Positions 10,801 through 23,412 are shown, counted from the first letter of the stretch. The stretch is DNA of 64,000 nt from Micropterus salmoides (GCF_014851395.1 NW_024040707.1:14741457-14805456), one strand, 5' to 3'. The notes: generated by a model not told the origin, from the letters alone. Made by a program: numbers and translations.

Positions 10801-11280
10801 GATGAAACACTGTAAGGGGAGTGTGGAGGAAAGGGGAGAGAAACCCTCCCCCAACATGTCAGCTGGTAAGAGTAACCCAGTAAAGGCAGGCCCCATCAGA
10901 GAGCCAGAGATACATGTAAATGAAATAGCCCCATTAATTAGTAATTAACATCAAGTTAATGACATTTCACTGTGTCGCCATCTCATCCTATGTCCTTCCT
11001 CTGTGGTGGAGGGGCTGTCTCTCCGATCCCTGATCTGAATGCTAATTAGTTCAAAGCAAAACTGCCATATAGGGCTACCTAATGATATAGAGGAGCGGTT
11101 TAAGACTAGCTGTAGTGTGCGGAGGATTAATCACTTTGTAGTAGTAGATCAGGAGGCTTTATAAGTCTGCCGCTCCTTTAGAGGGTTGTGATATTGAGGG
11201 CCATTGACAGGTTTTATGTGCTAATTGCGTTGCGCCTGTTAGCCTAATGTTGAGTTATCCCTCATGACTTAGAACTACTT
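10800..11280. promoter_or_regulatory. Candidate conserved non-coding element A
   Basis: A repeat-free block with clustered homeodomain core sites (TAATTA at 10935-10940 and 10942-10947, further TTAAT at 10955) and an E-box CAGCTG near 10860. It stands out from the flanking microsatellite-rich DNA. A role as a bhlhe23 or slc17a9 enhancer is inference only; no alignment was possible. Confidence 0.35.
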
Positions 11281-11900
11281 TTAACCATTCTCCTAGTTTT
11301 CACAACATATCCAAGAAATATTTCTGTTAAGTGTGCATAAAATGGTTTGGTATGTCAAATGTAATTATTTCAGGGTTTTGCATGGTTTGATTGAGTTTGA
11401 GGGCCCGAGATGTAGATACACTCTCATTTGTTTTGGGTCCCCTCCCGATTCTGAATCAGCTCTGGGACAGAGGTAATTTTACATGATTTGACTGCAGCGA
11501 GGTACAGTGTCTCTGTGAAGCCAGATGAAACATGAAGTTAACACTCACACACTGTACATAGCGGTGATCCTGGAATGGACAAGAATGTCAGCTCTAAAAT
11601 TAAGGAAATGTATTCACACGTTGATGTGTGTGTCTGTGTGTGTTTGTATGTGTCTGTGTGTGTGTGGGGGGGGGGTGGATGTCCTGCAATGCTAAACTGT
11701 GCTTTGAGTCTGTGTCGCTGTCTCAGTTATGAATTCCTCCGGTTTCGTATAGCAATCAACATCTCTCTGGCTCTGCCTCTCCACTGTCGCCCTCTCTTCT
11801 TTTTTTCTTTTCCTTTCTTTCCAAACTCTGTTCTGATACATAATTGACCCTTTAAAGGGATCCCCTGATGCCCAAGCACATCTACCATTAGCACACCAGG
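11281..11900. other. Intergenic with short imperfect GT tract
   Basis: AT-rich sequence with an imperfect TGTG/TCTG tract and a G run near 11618-11676. No coding signal was seen. Confidence 0.5.
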
Positions 11901-12080
11901 GCACACACACAACCAAATATGTTGATTTCTGTCAATTAAACCCCATCAGCTGTTTGCCTCCTGCTAGACATATGGCCCGTGTTAAATCTAAAGAGCAAAT
12001 GGAGCCGCCATTGAGAGGGGCATCTTTTTAATAGAACCCTGAGGGACAAGACCCACACCTGCGCGATAATAACATTAAAC
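11900..12080. promoter_or_regulatory. Candidate conserved non-coding element B
   Basis: Short unique block with CAATTAAACC, an E-box CAGCTG (near 11948), GACATATGGC and a G/C-balanced composition, just before a GT microsatellite. It resembles compact vertebrate enhancers in texture. Conservation is assumed, not shown. Confidence 0.28.
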
Positions 12081-12116
12081 CATGCTCAACCCACTGGCCA
12101 GATGAGGACAGTGTTG

Positions 12117-12120
<4 letters not shown>

Positions 12121-12176
<56 letters not shown>

Positions 12177-12184
12177 ACACACAC
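12121..12184. repeat. (GT)27 followed by (AC)5
   Basis: A GT tract runs to 12174 and then switches to AC, giving a small inverted junction that could fold back on itself. Confidence 0.97.
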
Positions 12185-12799
12185 ATGGCATTTGTTCTAT
12201 CTTAATTCAGCCCCACCAGCAATAGGAATATTAGTGTTTACAGAACCAAGTAATATCCAGCACTGACAGCTTTTTCGGGAACTAACATTGCAGTAATGTC
12301 TGCTTCTATAGGCTCCACAGGTATGTTCAGTTTGAATTCTTCTTCACACTGTTTGTTTTCTGTTTTCAGAGAAGGGCAGCTCAGACTGTTTTCAGCCTAA
12401 TATTTCTTATTATATAAGCCAGAAAAACAAAGACACACAAGTACTCCATCATTGCAAACTATCTCTCCCCTGCAGTCAGGGTGTATATATATATATTTTG
12501 GTTTGTTATTTTTCTTATTTTTCCAAATGAATGGTTATGCAGTTCACAGGTCCTCAGCCAGAAATGGAGACAAATGACTGAACAAATGTTTAGAAATATA
12601 ATTTTAGAAAACAATATGGTGCTGTGCCTTTGGCAGGGAGCATCAGATGCTTAGTTTTAAGACAAAAAGAACAAATGAAATACTCTCACAACTGTGTAAA
12701 TATAGCAAGTCTTTCCACTTCACCAATAACAATTTTGTTAAATGTGAATGCTTCTTTATTGCCGTACCAGTCGAACATTTACTTTATTGTCTTTAAACA
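12185..12799. other. Intergenic, no gene seen
   Basis: AT-rich, with a short TA run near 12484-12496. No coding or structural RNA signal was recognised. Confidence 0.5.
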
Positions 12800-13077
12800 C
12801 TTAATTATTTCCATTATCGCTCAATCTGCTCATTATTTTCTTGATTAATTCTCTGGTCTGTAAAATGTAAATAAAACTTTCCCTTTGCTCTCAGTTGTTT
12901 TCCCATCACATCAGACAAAGAACAGCAGCAAATCTTCACAATTGAGCAGCTGGAACCATACAATGTAAAGTACTTTTGCTTAAAAATTACTTAAATATTA
13001 CTTAAATGTTGATTATCAAAATAGTTAATTTTCTGTCAATCAAGTAACTGATTAATCAACTAATCATTTCAGCTCAA
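12800..13077. repeat. Dispersed repeat of the ATTAATCGACTAATCG type (copy 1)
   Basis: Contains CATTATCGCTCAATCTGCTC, GGTCTGTAAAATG, GACAAAGAACAGCAGCAAAT, GAGCAGCTGGAACC and ends CTGATTAATCAACTAATCA, then TTTCAGCTC. The same word order is seen at 13280-13637 and, in part, at 27061-27310. I recognise a common fish interspersed repeat; its class is uncertain. Confidence 0.7.
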
Positions 13078-13279
13078 ATTGTAAAATGCATATACAAGCA
13101 AAATCTAATTAAATACATGCAGTACATACCTCGCTATATTTTGAATCCATTAGGAATTATGAATAAAAAGTATACTATGTAATGAGGATAGATCAGAGAG
13201 AGAGATCAGTTCAGGAATCAAAATCAGTAATTCAATTGTTACTCGCTATATATAGCAGGTGTGCAGATCTAGGACAAGT

Positions 13280-13637
13280 TTTTTTCATTATTGATTGATC
13301 GGGGATAATTTTTTTTTTTATTAAGTCTCTAAACATCTGCAAATAGTGAAAAATATTTGAAAGCGGTGAAAAATTGTCCTTCAAAGTTTCTCAGAATCAA
13401 AGGTGATGTCTTCAAATTGCTTGTTTTGTTAGAGCAACAGTCCAAAGCCCAAAGATATTCAGTTTACAATGAGATAAAACTCAGCACATCCTGAGATTGG
13501 AAAGGCCAAAAGCAGAATATATTGGGCAGTTTTTGCTTGAAAAATAACTTGTTAACTTTAACTGTTAATCGGTTATCGAAATAGTTGCCGATTAAGTTTG
13601 TTGTTGATCGATTAATCGAGTAACTATTGCAGCTCTA
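13280..13637. repeat. Dispersed repeat of the ATTAATCGACTAATCG type (copy 2)
   Basis: Same orientation as copy 1. Has AATAGTGAAAAATATTTGA, AGGTGATGTCTTCAAATTGC, CAACAGTCCAAAGCCCAAAG, ATAGTTGCCGATTAAG and the end GATTAATCGAGTAAC, then TATTGCAGCTC. It retains middle parts missing from copy 1, so both are differently truncated. Confidence 0.72.
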
Positions 13638-13861
13638 TGCAGATCTTTCCACACTTGCAAATGAGAAATACTAAATGATCCTCCAACAAAACAATAACCG
13701 CTAACCACCAAGGTTAGAGGGAGAAAAATGGGTTTTACACATGAGAAAAAAGAAAAATGATGAAATGTTGTTTAATACTTCTCTCTTGCTTATTATATTC
13801 ACTCATAGTTGCTAATAATCAGCAGCATTCTGTTTGTGCATGCACGCGGGGAGGTTAAATA

Positions 13862-13867
13862 CCCCCC

Positions 13868-13898
<31 letters not shown>

Positions 13899-13904
13899 AC
13901 ACAC
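13862..13904. repeat. C23 homopolymer joined to (CA)10
   Basis: Twenty-three cytosines in a row run directly into a CA tract. The complementary strand is a G23 run able to form quadruplexes. Length should be treated cautiously because assemblies often miscount such runs. Confidence 0.9.
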
Positions 13905-14450
13905 TCCCACCCTTCCACTCATCTGCTCCAGCTCTTCCCAGCTTCACACCGCTCACATCTCCAACACCACCAGATCTCCCCTTTTTTTCCTGCTTGCTCT
14001 TTACTAAAGTTTGGCTGTCAATCAGCAGTGGCCTCAGGCAACAGGCACTGATGAAAAGACCCCTGAGACAAGGAGACCCAAATTAGATTTCAATAAGGAT
14101 GTTGAATATTCATATCAGGGAAACATCTAAAGGTAAGCGCTTTTTGATCTCCGCACACAAATATCACTTGTGTGCATTCCCAGGTCCTGGCGCTCTGGTT
14201 CTACAGTGTTTTCTCCCCCAGCCTGGTCCGGCCCCGGCCTCGGCTCTGTCTCGCTCCTCGGGGGATGAGATGGAATAATGATGATGGGGCTACAAAGGAG
14301 AAAAAGAGCCATAATGAATGTTTATACTAAAGGGACCCAATAGAAAGGGCATCCGTACTAAGTATTCAGTAATTAGTATTTAGCAGAAGTTGATCGCTGA
14401 GTGCACACATTCAAACATGCAGAGACACAAACACACACAGACACACACGT
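13905..14450. promoter_or_regulatory. Candidate conserved non-coding element C
   Basis: Mostly unique sequence with CAAATTAGATTTCAATAAGG (14079-14098), TGAATATTCATATCA and a later block with CAGTAATTAGTATTTAGC (14368-14385). It could be a regulatory element; I have no comparison to prove it. Confidence 0.3.
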
Positions 14451-16771
14451 ATCCGGGGCAGAATCACTGAGGCATAATCATTTGGTGTGTAAACTTTAGA
14501 CAGGGGAACCTCCCTTGACAGCAGCAGTCAAAACACAGTTTCATTGCCCCTGTCAACATGTTTTCCTTTATTTTTATAATTGACTCCACTCAGAGTCTTT
14601 CTCCCCAAAATGTCAACAGAATTCACAATGTGGCTGTTTATTTTTCTGACCATACCTGTGTTGTGTTGCTCATCTCTCTACAGAATCATAATTATTGCAC
14701 TCTGCGCATGAATATGTCTCCCAACCTCAGTACAAAAACTGTCCTTTTCTGTTTTACCTTTATGTGATTTTTGCTTGCAAAAATGTACTGGTTATGAGAG
14801 CTAAAAAAGACCCAACATCCGACAAACACCCTGAAGAAATTGCAATCACTTCCATCTTAGCAGAGATGGAAATGTGTGGCGATGGTGGAGGATGTGAGGG
14901 GGTTGCTGTGTGGTTGGGAAGGGGCGACTGCCTGAGGCTCTTTTCCCCACAGACAGTCCACTTTGCTCGGGAACACACCATGAAGTGAGTCCTGAAATGA
15001 GACCAAAGGATGGGAACACCATCTCGTCTTGACGCACGAAGGGACAATCCAGCTAATAGTCCACATCAACTTCTATCACCACTAATGCGTCAAGAGCGGC
15101 CATGATAGCCCCGATCAAGCAACTATGGCTCGTGATGCAGGGAGACAAGCCAACTCCATCCTTCAAAAGAGCTAATAAAAAGAACGCCATTCTGATCTTA
15201 CATTATACTTTTCTCTTGTTATTTGTCTCACTCTGTGTTCCTCTCAACCCCCCCCACCCACCCTCCCACCCCTTCCTTACAACATGATGGTCAGTCCATT
15301 GCCAGGCAATCTGGTCTGTGATGTTGTTCACACCTCCATCGAGCCAAAAAGAAAAAAAAAAATCTTTGACAAGATATGATGACTTGCCCAGGTGGTGTGT
15401 TTCACTGGTCTCTTGGTCTTACGGGTGAGGGCAACCTACCAAGCAAGTGTGTGTGTGTGTGTGTACATCTGCCTACAGTATATGATGGTGTGTTTACCCC
15501 AGGCTGTGGTGCTGTGATGCTGAGTGTCACCCCGCTCCGGCCTGAGCCCTGCAGCCAGAGAAACCAGCTGTGAAACTGACAGGTTTGTCTTCTGCACTCA
15601 CCTACACTCTTTCTTCCCCTGCACACACACACACACACACACGCACTGATACATACACATGCAACCACATAGACATAATGAGGCACACATGCAGACACAG
15701 TTTCATGGCCTGAGGTTTAAGTACACATGCACACACAAGCCCCCCCACCCCCACATCCACACATATCCACAGACCATCACACAAGCTGCAGGCAGTCTCT
15801 CTCATGCCAGCTACAAACACAGTGCAAAAGGAATATGCTTACAGAGCTCCAATATATAGTGGCTACTCATAACCTGAACACATTTTTACAATTTGATGAA
15901 ATTCAGCAAAGATATTGAATATTGAAGTGACCTTCTTTTCTCCTCGTTTAACCACTGGATCATGGCACATGTTCAACCACGTTGTTTAACTGAGCTGTGA
16001 ATAAGTCAGGTATTTAATGTCTTTCAAAGAAATCAGTTACGAGATAAATTAGACGTCAGTGCCTCTTACTCAAGAAAACAGCTAACATCAACAAAACAGG
16101 GAAAGGCAATCCAATTATAATTTAAGCAGTTTAAGGTGATATGTGTGAAAATACAGTTACAGTTAATACAAAAAACTTGTTTCTAACCTGTTTTATATAT
16201 TATATAATGATTCCAAACATCTACTGCAAACATTTATTTTTACATGCACATTAATTATTTAAAAAAACATTTTGTGATTTATCATATTGTATTATTCATG
16301 CAAATAAACCAAATATAATTTAGAACACAGAGGAAAATGCAATATATAATGTATTTCCTCTTGGTTTTAGTAACATTAGTAAGTCCAATACATCTTTTGC
16401 ACATTTTATTTTCCATGTTCCCTGAGAGTTCAGGTAATGTTTAATTAGAAATTGAACCTAATAAACAGGTCCGATCCTCATATACATTCACAAGGATTTG
16501 CATGATCCAACACGACTTCATTCTCCCATGTGAATGCGTGTACCTTGCAGAATACACATGTAGGCTTGCATGCAGGTATTGTAGCACATACATGTACATG
16601 TGTATTCTGTATCATGTAGGTCAATGAGGACCCGTGACATTGCCACAAGCATCTGAACTCGTGGTCCGTCCAGGAAAAGCTGATGAGATACCCTCAGGAG
16701 ATGCTGCCTTCTATGCCACCTTCCCCCACACCAAACGCACACCTAGCGTGCACACAAACCCTCACACACAC

Positions 16772-16774
<3 letters not shown>
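14451..16774. other. Intergenic, no gene seen
   Basis: Mixed sequence with short CA/GT tracts (about 15447-15465 and 15623-15643) and an AT-rich section at 16080-16450. No reading frame carries recognisable domains. Confidence 0.5.

Positions 16775-16814
<40 letters not shown>
16775..16814. repeat. (CA)20 microsatellite
   Basis: Pure CA tract preceded by imperfect CACACACC units from about 16750. Confidence 0.96.
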
Positions 16815-16817
<3 letters not shown>

Positions 16818-17149
16818 TTTGACACACAGTAGTGAAGGATGCCATGTGTATCCAGGTGTCTGGCCGTGCTGTAGCACCCTTCAGGTGTCACAACGACAGA
16901 AATCAGTGTTCTGACCAGAAAGTCTGCAGGCAGCATGCGTGTGTACACAAATGTGTGTGTATGTGTGTGTGTGTTGGCGCATCTGTGCACACATATATGC
17001 ATGCGTGCTTGTGTGTGTACTTGTGGTGGCTTATTCCTAGAGGGTGGGGGTGAGAAAAACAAGTGAGAAAAACAGCAAAACAAGTTAAGAGACAATGAAG
17101 AAAGCAACAGTGGCACCTGTTTCCACCGGTGTGGAGGGTGAACAATCCG

Positions 17150-17590
17150 CCTGAGAAACCACACTGCCTGGTCCTTTGATGTTCTCTGCCACTAATGATG
17201 CCATTGATAATTTTATCTCTAGATATTTTAGTCCCAACAGCATGCACTATATCACCTTTATCTCTCCTTCTAACCCTCCATAAACATGCTCCCTTCCAAA
17301 CACACATGCACACTTTCTTTTTTTTTTGGGTTCAGTTATGTGGCCAGATGTCCAAGTTGACATAGCGCTTAAGGCGTTTGACTGGATGAAACAGTGCATT
17401 GGCTGCGGGTAAAGAGGGATTAAAACAGGGCCCGAGGCACTTGTGTTATATTGAAAACATCCTGGGCTGCTTTGTATGGAGATTTGCATACATTGGGGTC
17501 TGTGCGGCGATGGCCCATCTGCTGAAGTGCATTGTCCCCAAACAACAAAGTGTGTTTAAATATTTCACATCTCCATCTTCTGGGACATAG
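17150..17590. promoter_or_regulatory. Candidate conserved non-coding element D
   Basis: Unique block with ACTAATGATGCCATTGATAA, a perfect POU octamer ATTTGCAT at 17482-17489, and balanced composition across 17340-17560. Flanked by low-complexity DNA on both sides. Octamers are not enriched in the whole window, so this motif alone proves little. Confidence 0.33.
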
Positions 17591-18328
17591 GTACACAGAA
17601 AAGAGTGGAGAGTGAGTGAGAGAAATAGAGGGCAACGGGGGGGGGGCTTAAAAAAAACAACAAAAAAAGGAACGAGAAGATTGGCACAGCTTTGAATTTG
17701 AACTGCTCCCAAATGTGCCTCAGTCAGAGCCACAGTAAATAACACTATTGCCGGCCAGGATCTGGGAAAATGAGGAGAATCTAAATATAATATGCTGTAA
17801 ATCTGAATTCTGGTGGAAAACATAGTTGTCTGAATACAGAAATGGAGATGTGAAATGTATGTTTTGTGCTATGATTATGCTCGGGAATGTTCAGCTAAAT
17901 ATGAAAACAGGTTTGAATAGCACACATGCAGCTTAAATTTTTTTTACATTTGACTGTTGAAACTTTGAACACATGCAACTCTGTAGCTAATACTAATATT
18001 GATAGATTTTTTTTTGCCAGCTTGCAGTGTCAAATTAACTATGAAAGTTACTGACTATGTTGATTAAAAAAAAAAACCAAAACTGGCAAATATCCATAGC
18101 AGACAGTTTGTTACAGACTGGTCTAGTATTAAGTTATCATCCCTTTAGCCCAAACTCTCTTTATTGTATTAATGCCATAACTCTGGATTTCTGTGACATT
18201 TAATGGCACTGTAAAATTAGATAATTACTGTAATATATCTGTGTACTCATGCCCGTTTCCGAGGTCAGAAACATAAAAATTAATAAGGAACAAGTGGGAG
18301 AAAGGGGACAGAGTAGAGAGATTAATTG

Positions 18329-18366
<38 letters not shown>

Positions 18367-19009
18367 TGTGTGCGTGTGCAAGAGTGGGTTAAGTGACAAA
18401 GATGGCAAAAGTTAGTTTTATTAATGCAAAGAGAACACAGTCCGAAGTTACTTTGACATCCAGTGTTGATGTATCCTCTCTCGATACCCCTGCATTTTTA
18501 TTTTCACTCTCCTCTCCCCGTGTGTCTTCCACCAAAACACACATCAAATGAAAAACATGCTCAGGGCAGTCGATGGTGGATGGAACAGTAAGGTGATTTA
18601 ACGACGGGACGGTTTGTGTGTAGGCTGGACAGCCTGGTGCAGCCTCCGTCTTCACAACCCGCACACACAAGACCATGCGCACATTTACACGTACGCACAC
18701 ACACAGACAGACACACGCACTGACACCAAATATCTGAAAAAACAGCCAAGATGGACGGGAGGAACATGTTGCCTGCACGGGGGAGGATTTTGGAAAGAAG
18801 AGCGTGGTCAATCTGTTTGTTTCTCTGCCACATCCAAGAAGAGTGATAATTTCATTTTTCTTTCATTATTTTCTCCCTTTTATTGTACTCCTAATGTCAG
18901 ATTTTGAAAGCTGCTGAGGTTTATATTTAAGAAAAGAGCATATCAGACAATGGTTTTTATTTATTTAACAACAAAATGTCAAGCGTTCTGTCTCTTCTTG
19001 TTCCCTGGA
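17591..19009. other. Intergenic with GT microsatellite
   Basis: AT-rich DNA with a (GT)17 tract at 18332-18365 and short G and A runs near 17636-17670. Overlapping short reading frames show only simple-repeat protein sequence. Confidence 0.55.
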
Positions 19010-19440
19010 AGTGAGACATCAAAACCGCAAATACAGACAGCCCCATTGCTACCTGAACCTCGTCCCTCTTAATGCCATGTCTCGCTGCATCTCCCTCTGT
19101 CTAATCATATCTCATAAGCCAGTTCATTTATGCAAACCCTTTAGTCGTAGAAGGTCACGATTGGAGAGTCTGTGAAAAAGTATAACAGACACACATTAAC
19201 CCCCATTTAATCAGGATTACAGAGAACAACCAAGCATTATTAAACACACATCACAGAGCATGGCAGCAGTAGGGAAATATGGGGCACACACATACACACA
19301 CAAACACAAATCCAGCACAATCAATCTAATGGTGTGCATTAGTTAACTGCCAAATGTTGGGCTTTTTATGGCAGGATCACCCATCCCTTGAAAAGATAAA
19401 TACGGTGCACAGATCCCAGTAATTACAGCAATCCCCTTAC
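19010..19440. promoter_or_regulatory. Candidate conserved non-coding element E
   Basis: Unique block with CCCTCTTAATGCCATG, CTAATCATATCTCATAAG, an octamer-like TTTATGCAAACC (19128-19139), CCCATTTAATCAGGATTAC and CCCAGTAATTACAGCAATCC. The high density of ATTA/TAAT cores without simple repeats suggests regulatory DNA; conservation is unverified. Confidence 0.35.
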
Positions 19441-20829
19441 AGCACACAGAGACCGTCCTCACCCACCAGCCTCTCTGTAGTACTGTCGCCCTGTAGATTA
19501 AGTCATTTAGGACAGTTTTAGGGCACAGGGGTGACTGGCAGAAGAGCTGGATGGAGAGGAGACAAAAGGATAGACAGGGATCGCGTTAATGTGTTTTGTC
19601 TTGACAGTATTTTGGGGGAGGGGTTTTGATTTGCCAAACATTTAGACACAGCAGATAAAATTAAGAGATGAGGACACATGCACATTGACTCACTTATGAT
19701 GGACTGTATGTAGCACATTGGCAAACACATCATATCTCTTAGTGGCGTTCTGTTAACGTTCTGTGATTTTCTGAGGTTATACCAAGTATTATATAATCTT
19801 CCAACTAATGAATGAGTGAATGAATTGGAACTTCACTCTTCAGTCAAAACATAAAGTAAAAGTTCATGGCCTTTGTGTGGATAGTATCAAATAAATGTGC
19901 AACTAGAAGACTGCACTCAGTAGAGTGGAGATCTCCGCCAGGTGTCTCTGGGGGCATGTGGGTAGGGAACGTGGCAGTCTGTGAGTGTATGCATGAGAGT
20001 AGTGGAATGAAGTGGATAAAGTTTTTTAGTATAGTATTGTGTCTGACTTTTCTTCTATAGATGTGTGCAAAGTTTTTAAAAGTGTTTTTGTATAGTATAG
20101 TTTTCTTTAAGATGCATAGAATGGTGTAATGGTATTGTAACTGAGCATCCTGGGTTCACCCAACTGTTTAAACTTAACAAGGAAACAACAACAATAACTG
20201 GACGATAAGTCCAGCACCAAAATGTGGCCTGTAACAGACTGGGTAAGCCTTATTTTCAACTAGCCAATTTCTGGAATTGCATTTTACACATCTTAAAATG
20301 GCGAACACTGCTGAAAAAGACATTTTCAAAAATGTTCACTACAACCACAAGAGGTCCTTGAGCATATAGCCATACATGTGCCCAACATTTTTTAGGCTGA
20401 TGGGTACAGTAGTATAAGAAATTAGCTACGGACAGAAACACACGTTCACACACAACCAAACACATGATCATAATAATATCATTATGTAAATGGGGTGGAA
20501 AACAATTGTGATTATATGCACAATATAATACAACCGAATATGATAGATATGCAATAAACAGGAAGTGTATAATGTAAAAATTTTGTTGAGACTGTTATCA
20601 GCTTTCTGATTAATAAAAAAAAATTCATTAGAGCCATAGTTTGTGGACTTTATGCATTAAAACACAATGCAATGCAATGATATGGTGTTTCTGTCAGTAT
20701 GTCCGAAATAAAGAGACCTTACAAACATCTAAAAATACAATGTTGACTCAACACCTCACTGACATAGACTGAAAACATTTCCCATGTTTAGGTTTGGATT
20801 GTGGTGCATTTAGCTGTAAAAATATTTTT
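19441..20829. other. Intergenic, no gene seen
   Basis: AT-rich sequence without recognisable genes or element ends. Confidence 0.5.
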
Positions 20830-21217
20830 AAAGGTGCTACATGGAGTTTCCTTGTAAACAATGTTCACATTCAGTGTTACTCACCAAAACGCATTGTGTG
20901 TATACTTGAAGCCTAACACACGTCAAATGCATTTCTTTCCTCTGAGTATTTTAAGGCATACTTTATTTACATTCATGTTTGCTAGCTTGCAGTCTTTTTC
21001 TTCACTGCCTTTGCAATGCTTCTTTGTGCGTTACCGCCTGCAGCTGTCGATCAGCAGAAAAGCCGAAAGTGATGGCTGGAATGTGTTTTCCGTTGGTTGC
21101 CGACTCTATTGCTATTACTATTACTATATACTATTGATAAAAACAAAACAGCGATCCACTCATAAAAAAATTGCTTCTTAGCATCCCTAGTGGCCAAAAA
21201 CTCCATGCAGTACCTTT
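20830..21217. mobile_element. MITE-like element with 20-22 bp inverted ends (388 bp)
   Basis: The left end AAAGGTGCTACATGGAGTTT (20830-20849) matches the reverse complement of the right end (21196-21217) with two differences in 20. The interior has no transposase and includes an A/T-rich CTATTACTATTA stretch. It is a non-autonomous DNA transposon by structure; no clear target duplication was seen. The short reading frame inside is not a gene. Confidence 0.75.
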
Positions 21218-22488
21218 CCACTAAATGTTTTACAGCTTCACGTGTCTACTTCTTGCATGCAATGAAATCCCATTACTGTCAAATAAAAACAGTCTTCTGT
21301 CTTCATAACTGTTTCTCTCTCAAAAAACTTGCTTTAGAAATGTTGATACATTTTTTTCTGGTATAGATCACGGTGTGTGTGTGTATAAAGGGCAGTAATG
21401 GGTTCAGTTTAGAAAAGGGAACCGAGTAAAGCCTTCAGGCCACAGGGCGATTGATGTCCAGCGGGTGGCTTAGGAATACTAACTCACACTGCTCTCTGAC
21501 TGCATCTAAAACTCTCATTAGTTTAAGTGTGTGAGAGTTCTCTGCCTCTGCACCCTTCAGACCACACAGAGAGGCAGAGGGCCAAAACCTACTCAGATGG
21601 CTTTCACTGCAGGGGAGGCATCCAAGGAGGTGAACGTGCATGTCTGCAAGCATGCAAACTTTCACACAAAAACACATTTTTACACACACAATTGTCTCTC
21701 GGCCCTACGGTATTTCTTTCTGTATTTTTCTTGCAGCCTGCATGTACATAACCGTGAGCATGCAGCTTAACAGCAGGGGCCTAATGAGGTCTGAATTATG
21801 AGCGGTAAACATTTGTATGGACAGATGTGGATTAATGTTCATCTTTTCTTCAAGCCAGAGATTAAACCTGGATTCGTTTTTTTTCTTTCCATTTGATTAC
21901 AGAGAGATGGAAATGAAGGCAGGAGGTAAATGAGACACAGTGGGAAAGAGAGACAAAGGAAGAAAACAGAGTGATTGTGTCTCTTACTTATGGGGAAGTT
22001 GCCAGAAGAAGCCAGACAGTGAAAGTGGAAGGAACAAAGACAAAAAAGTAGCTGGATCGGATGGAAGGGGAGGCAGAGGGAACCGTCAGATGCTCCTCAT
22101 TCCTGTTGTGGGTTGCCGAAGTGAAGGAGGAGAAATTTGAGTCATGGGGACGGAATCAGAAATGTCAACAGATTGAGTCAGAGCAGAGCTGATACCGTCT
22201 GGAAGGAGAGAGTATCAACACTGACTGAGGGGCACGCAAGATTTTGGGACCGTCACTGGGCTAATGGAAAAATTATTGGACATTATGTGTGTACATGTGT
22301 GGATGTGTGTGTACGTGTTGCATGGGGGAGGATGTGGGATTGGCTTAGTCTGCTGTCTATAATGAATGGTTAATGTTAGTCGGGGAAAAAATGAATACGG
22401 TCACCATCTGCTCGATCTAAGTCTGCGTTCTGTGCATGCGTGTGTCCACATTTGTGTGTATGACGATCATACAGACACACACAGACAC

Positions 22489-22492
<4 letters not shown>
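21218..22492. other. Intergenic, no gene seen
   Basis: Purine-rich stretch at 21940-22140 and otherwise mixed DNA. No coding evidence. Confidence 0.5.
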
Positions 22493-22519
<27 letters not shown>

Positions 22520-22520
22520 A
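22493..22520. repeat. (CA)14 microsatellite
   Basis: Pure CA tract, preceded by imperfect ACAGACAC units, and followed by a purine-rich segment to about 22680. Confidence 0.95.
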
Positions 22521-22919
22521 TGTGCTCTTGGAGAGGGATTTGGAAATATGGAATGGAAGAAAAGGGAGGGAGGAAGAAACAGAGAAGGAAACAGATAACA
22601 GTAGAGAGATGTGCGAGAAAAACCTGCACAAAACCAGAGAAAGAGACAATGAATGTGACAGAAAAAGAGAGAAAAAGTGATATTCTTGTGGGCAATATCA
22701 TACTTGTTTAGATGTAACAGAGATGCAGATACAGGTGAGCACAAATAGGGCAAATAAGTCATGAATTCTGTCAGGATTCACAAGCACATGTAGCCTGTGG
22801 CTGCAAACACATACTGTCTTAACACACACATACACCAAAAATATTCACAAAGCACTATAAAGGAATAGAACGTGTTTTTTTCTAAAACTGTACAGGAAAT
22901 TGACTTTGACCATGCACAG

Positions 22920-23412
22920 ATGGTCAAAGTATAACATTTTTTTACTTGATTAAAATTAGTAATACCACCATGTAAAAATACAAAAATACTCCATTACAAG
23001 TAAAAATTATTTAAGTAAAAGTACAGATATATTGTCAGTAAAATTTACTTACTGTAAGTGTTAAAGTAAAAGTACTTATTATGCAGATTGGATTCTGTAT
23101 TTATAATAATGGATTGTCATTATTTATGCATGCATGTCTAAAGACAATTATAATGTTGTTGCTGGTTGACATGCAGTCAATTCTGAAAACTGTCTGTGCT
23201 ATCACTAGTTTAATCTACATCATTTTGTCATATTTAATTAAGTGGTTGCATGTTTTTTTTATGTTTAATACAGTTGTCAAAAGAATGTAGTGCAGAAGAA
23301 GTGCAATATTTTCTTTTGACATGTTGTGAGGTAGAAGTATAAGTAGCATATAATGGAAATACTAATAAGTATCCTTAAATTGTAATTCAGTAATAATTAC
23401 CTCCCACCAATG
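22920..23412. mobile_element. Non-autonomous hAT-like dispersed element (degraded)
   Basis: Rich in AAGTAAAAGTAC words (about 23015 and 23065), with ACTCCATTACAAGTAAAA at 22989 and an end close to CCTCCCACCAATG, which reads on the other strand as CATTGGTGGGAGG. I recall a very common fish element with ends CAGTGGTGGAAAGTAAC. The left end is eroded, so borders are approximate. Confidence 0.6.
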
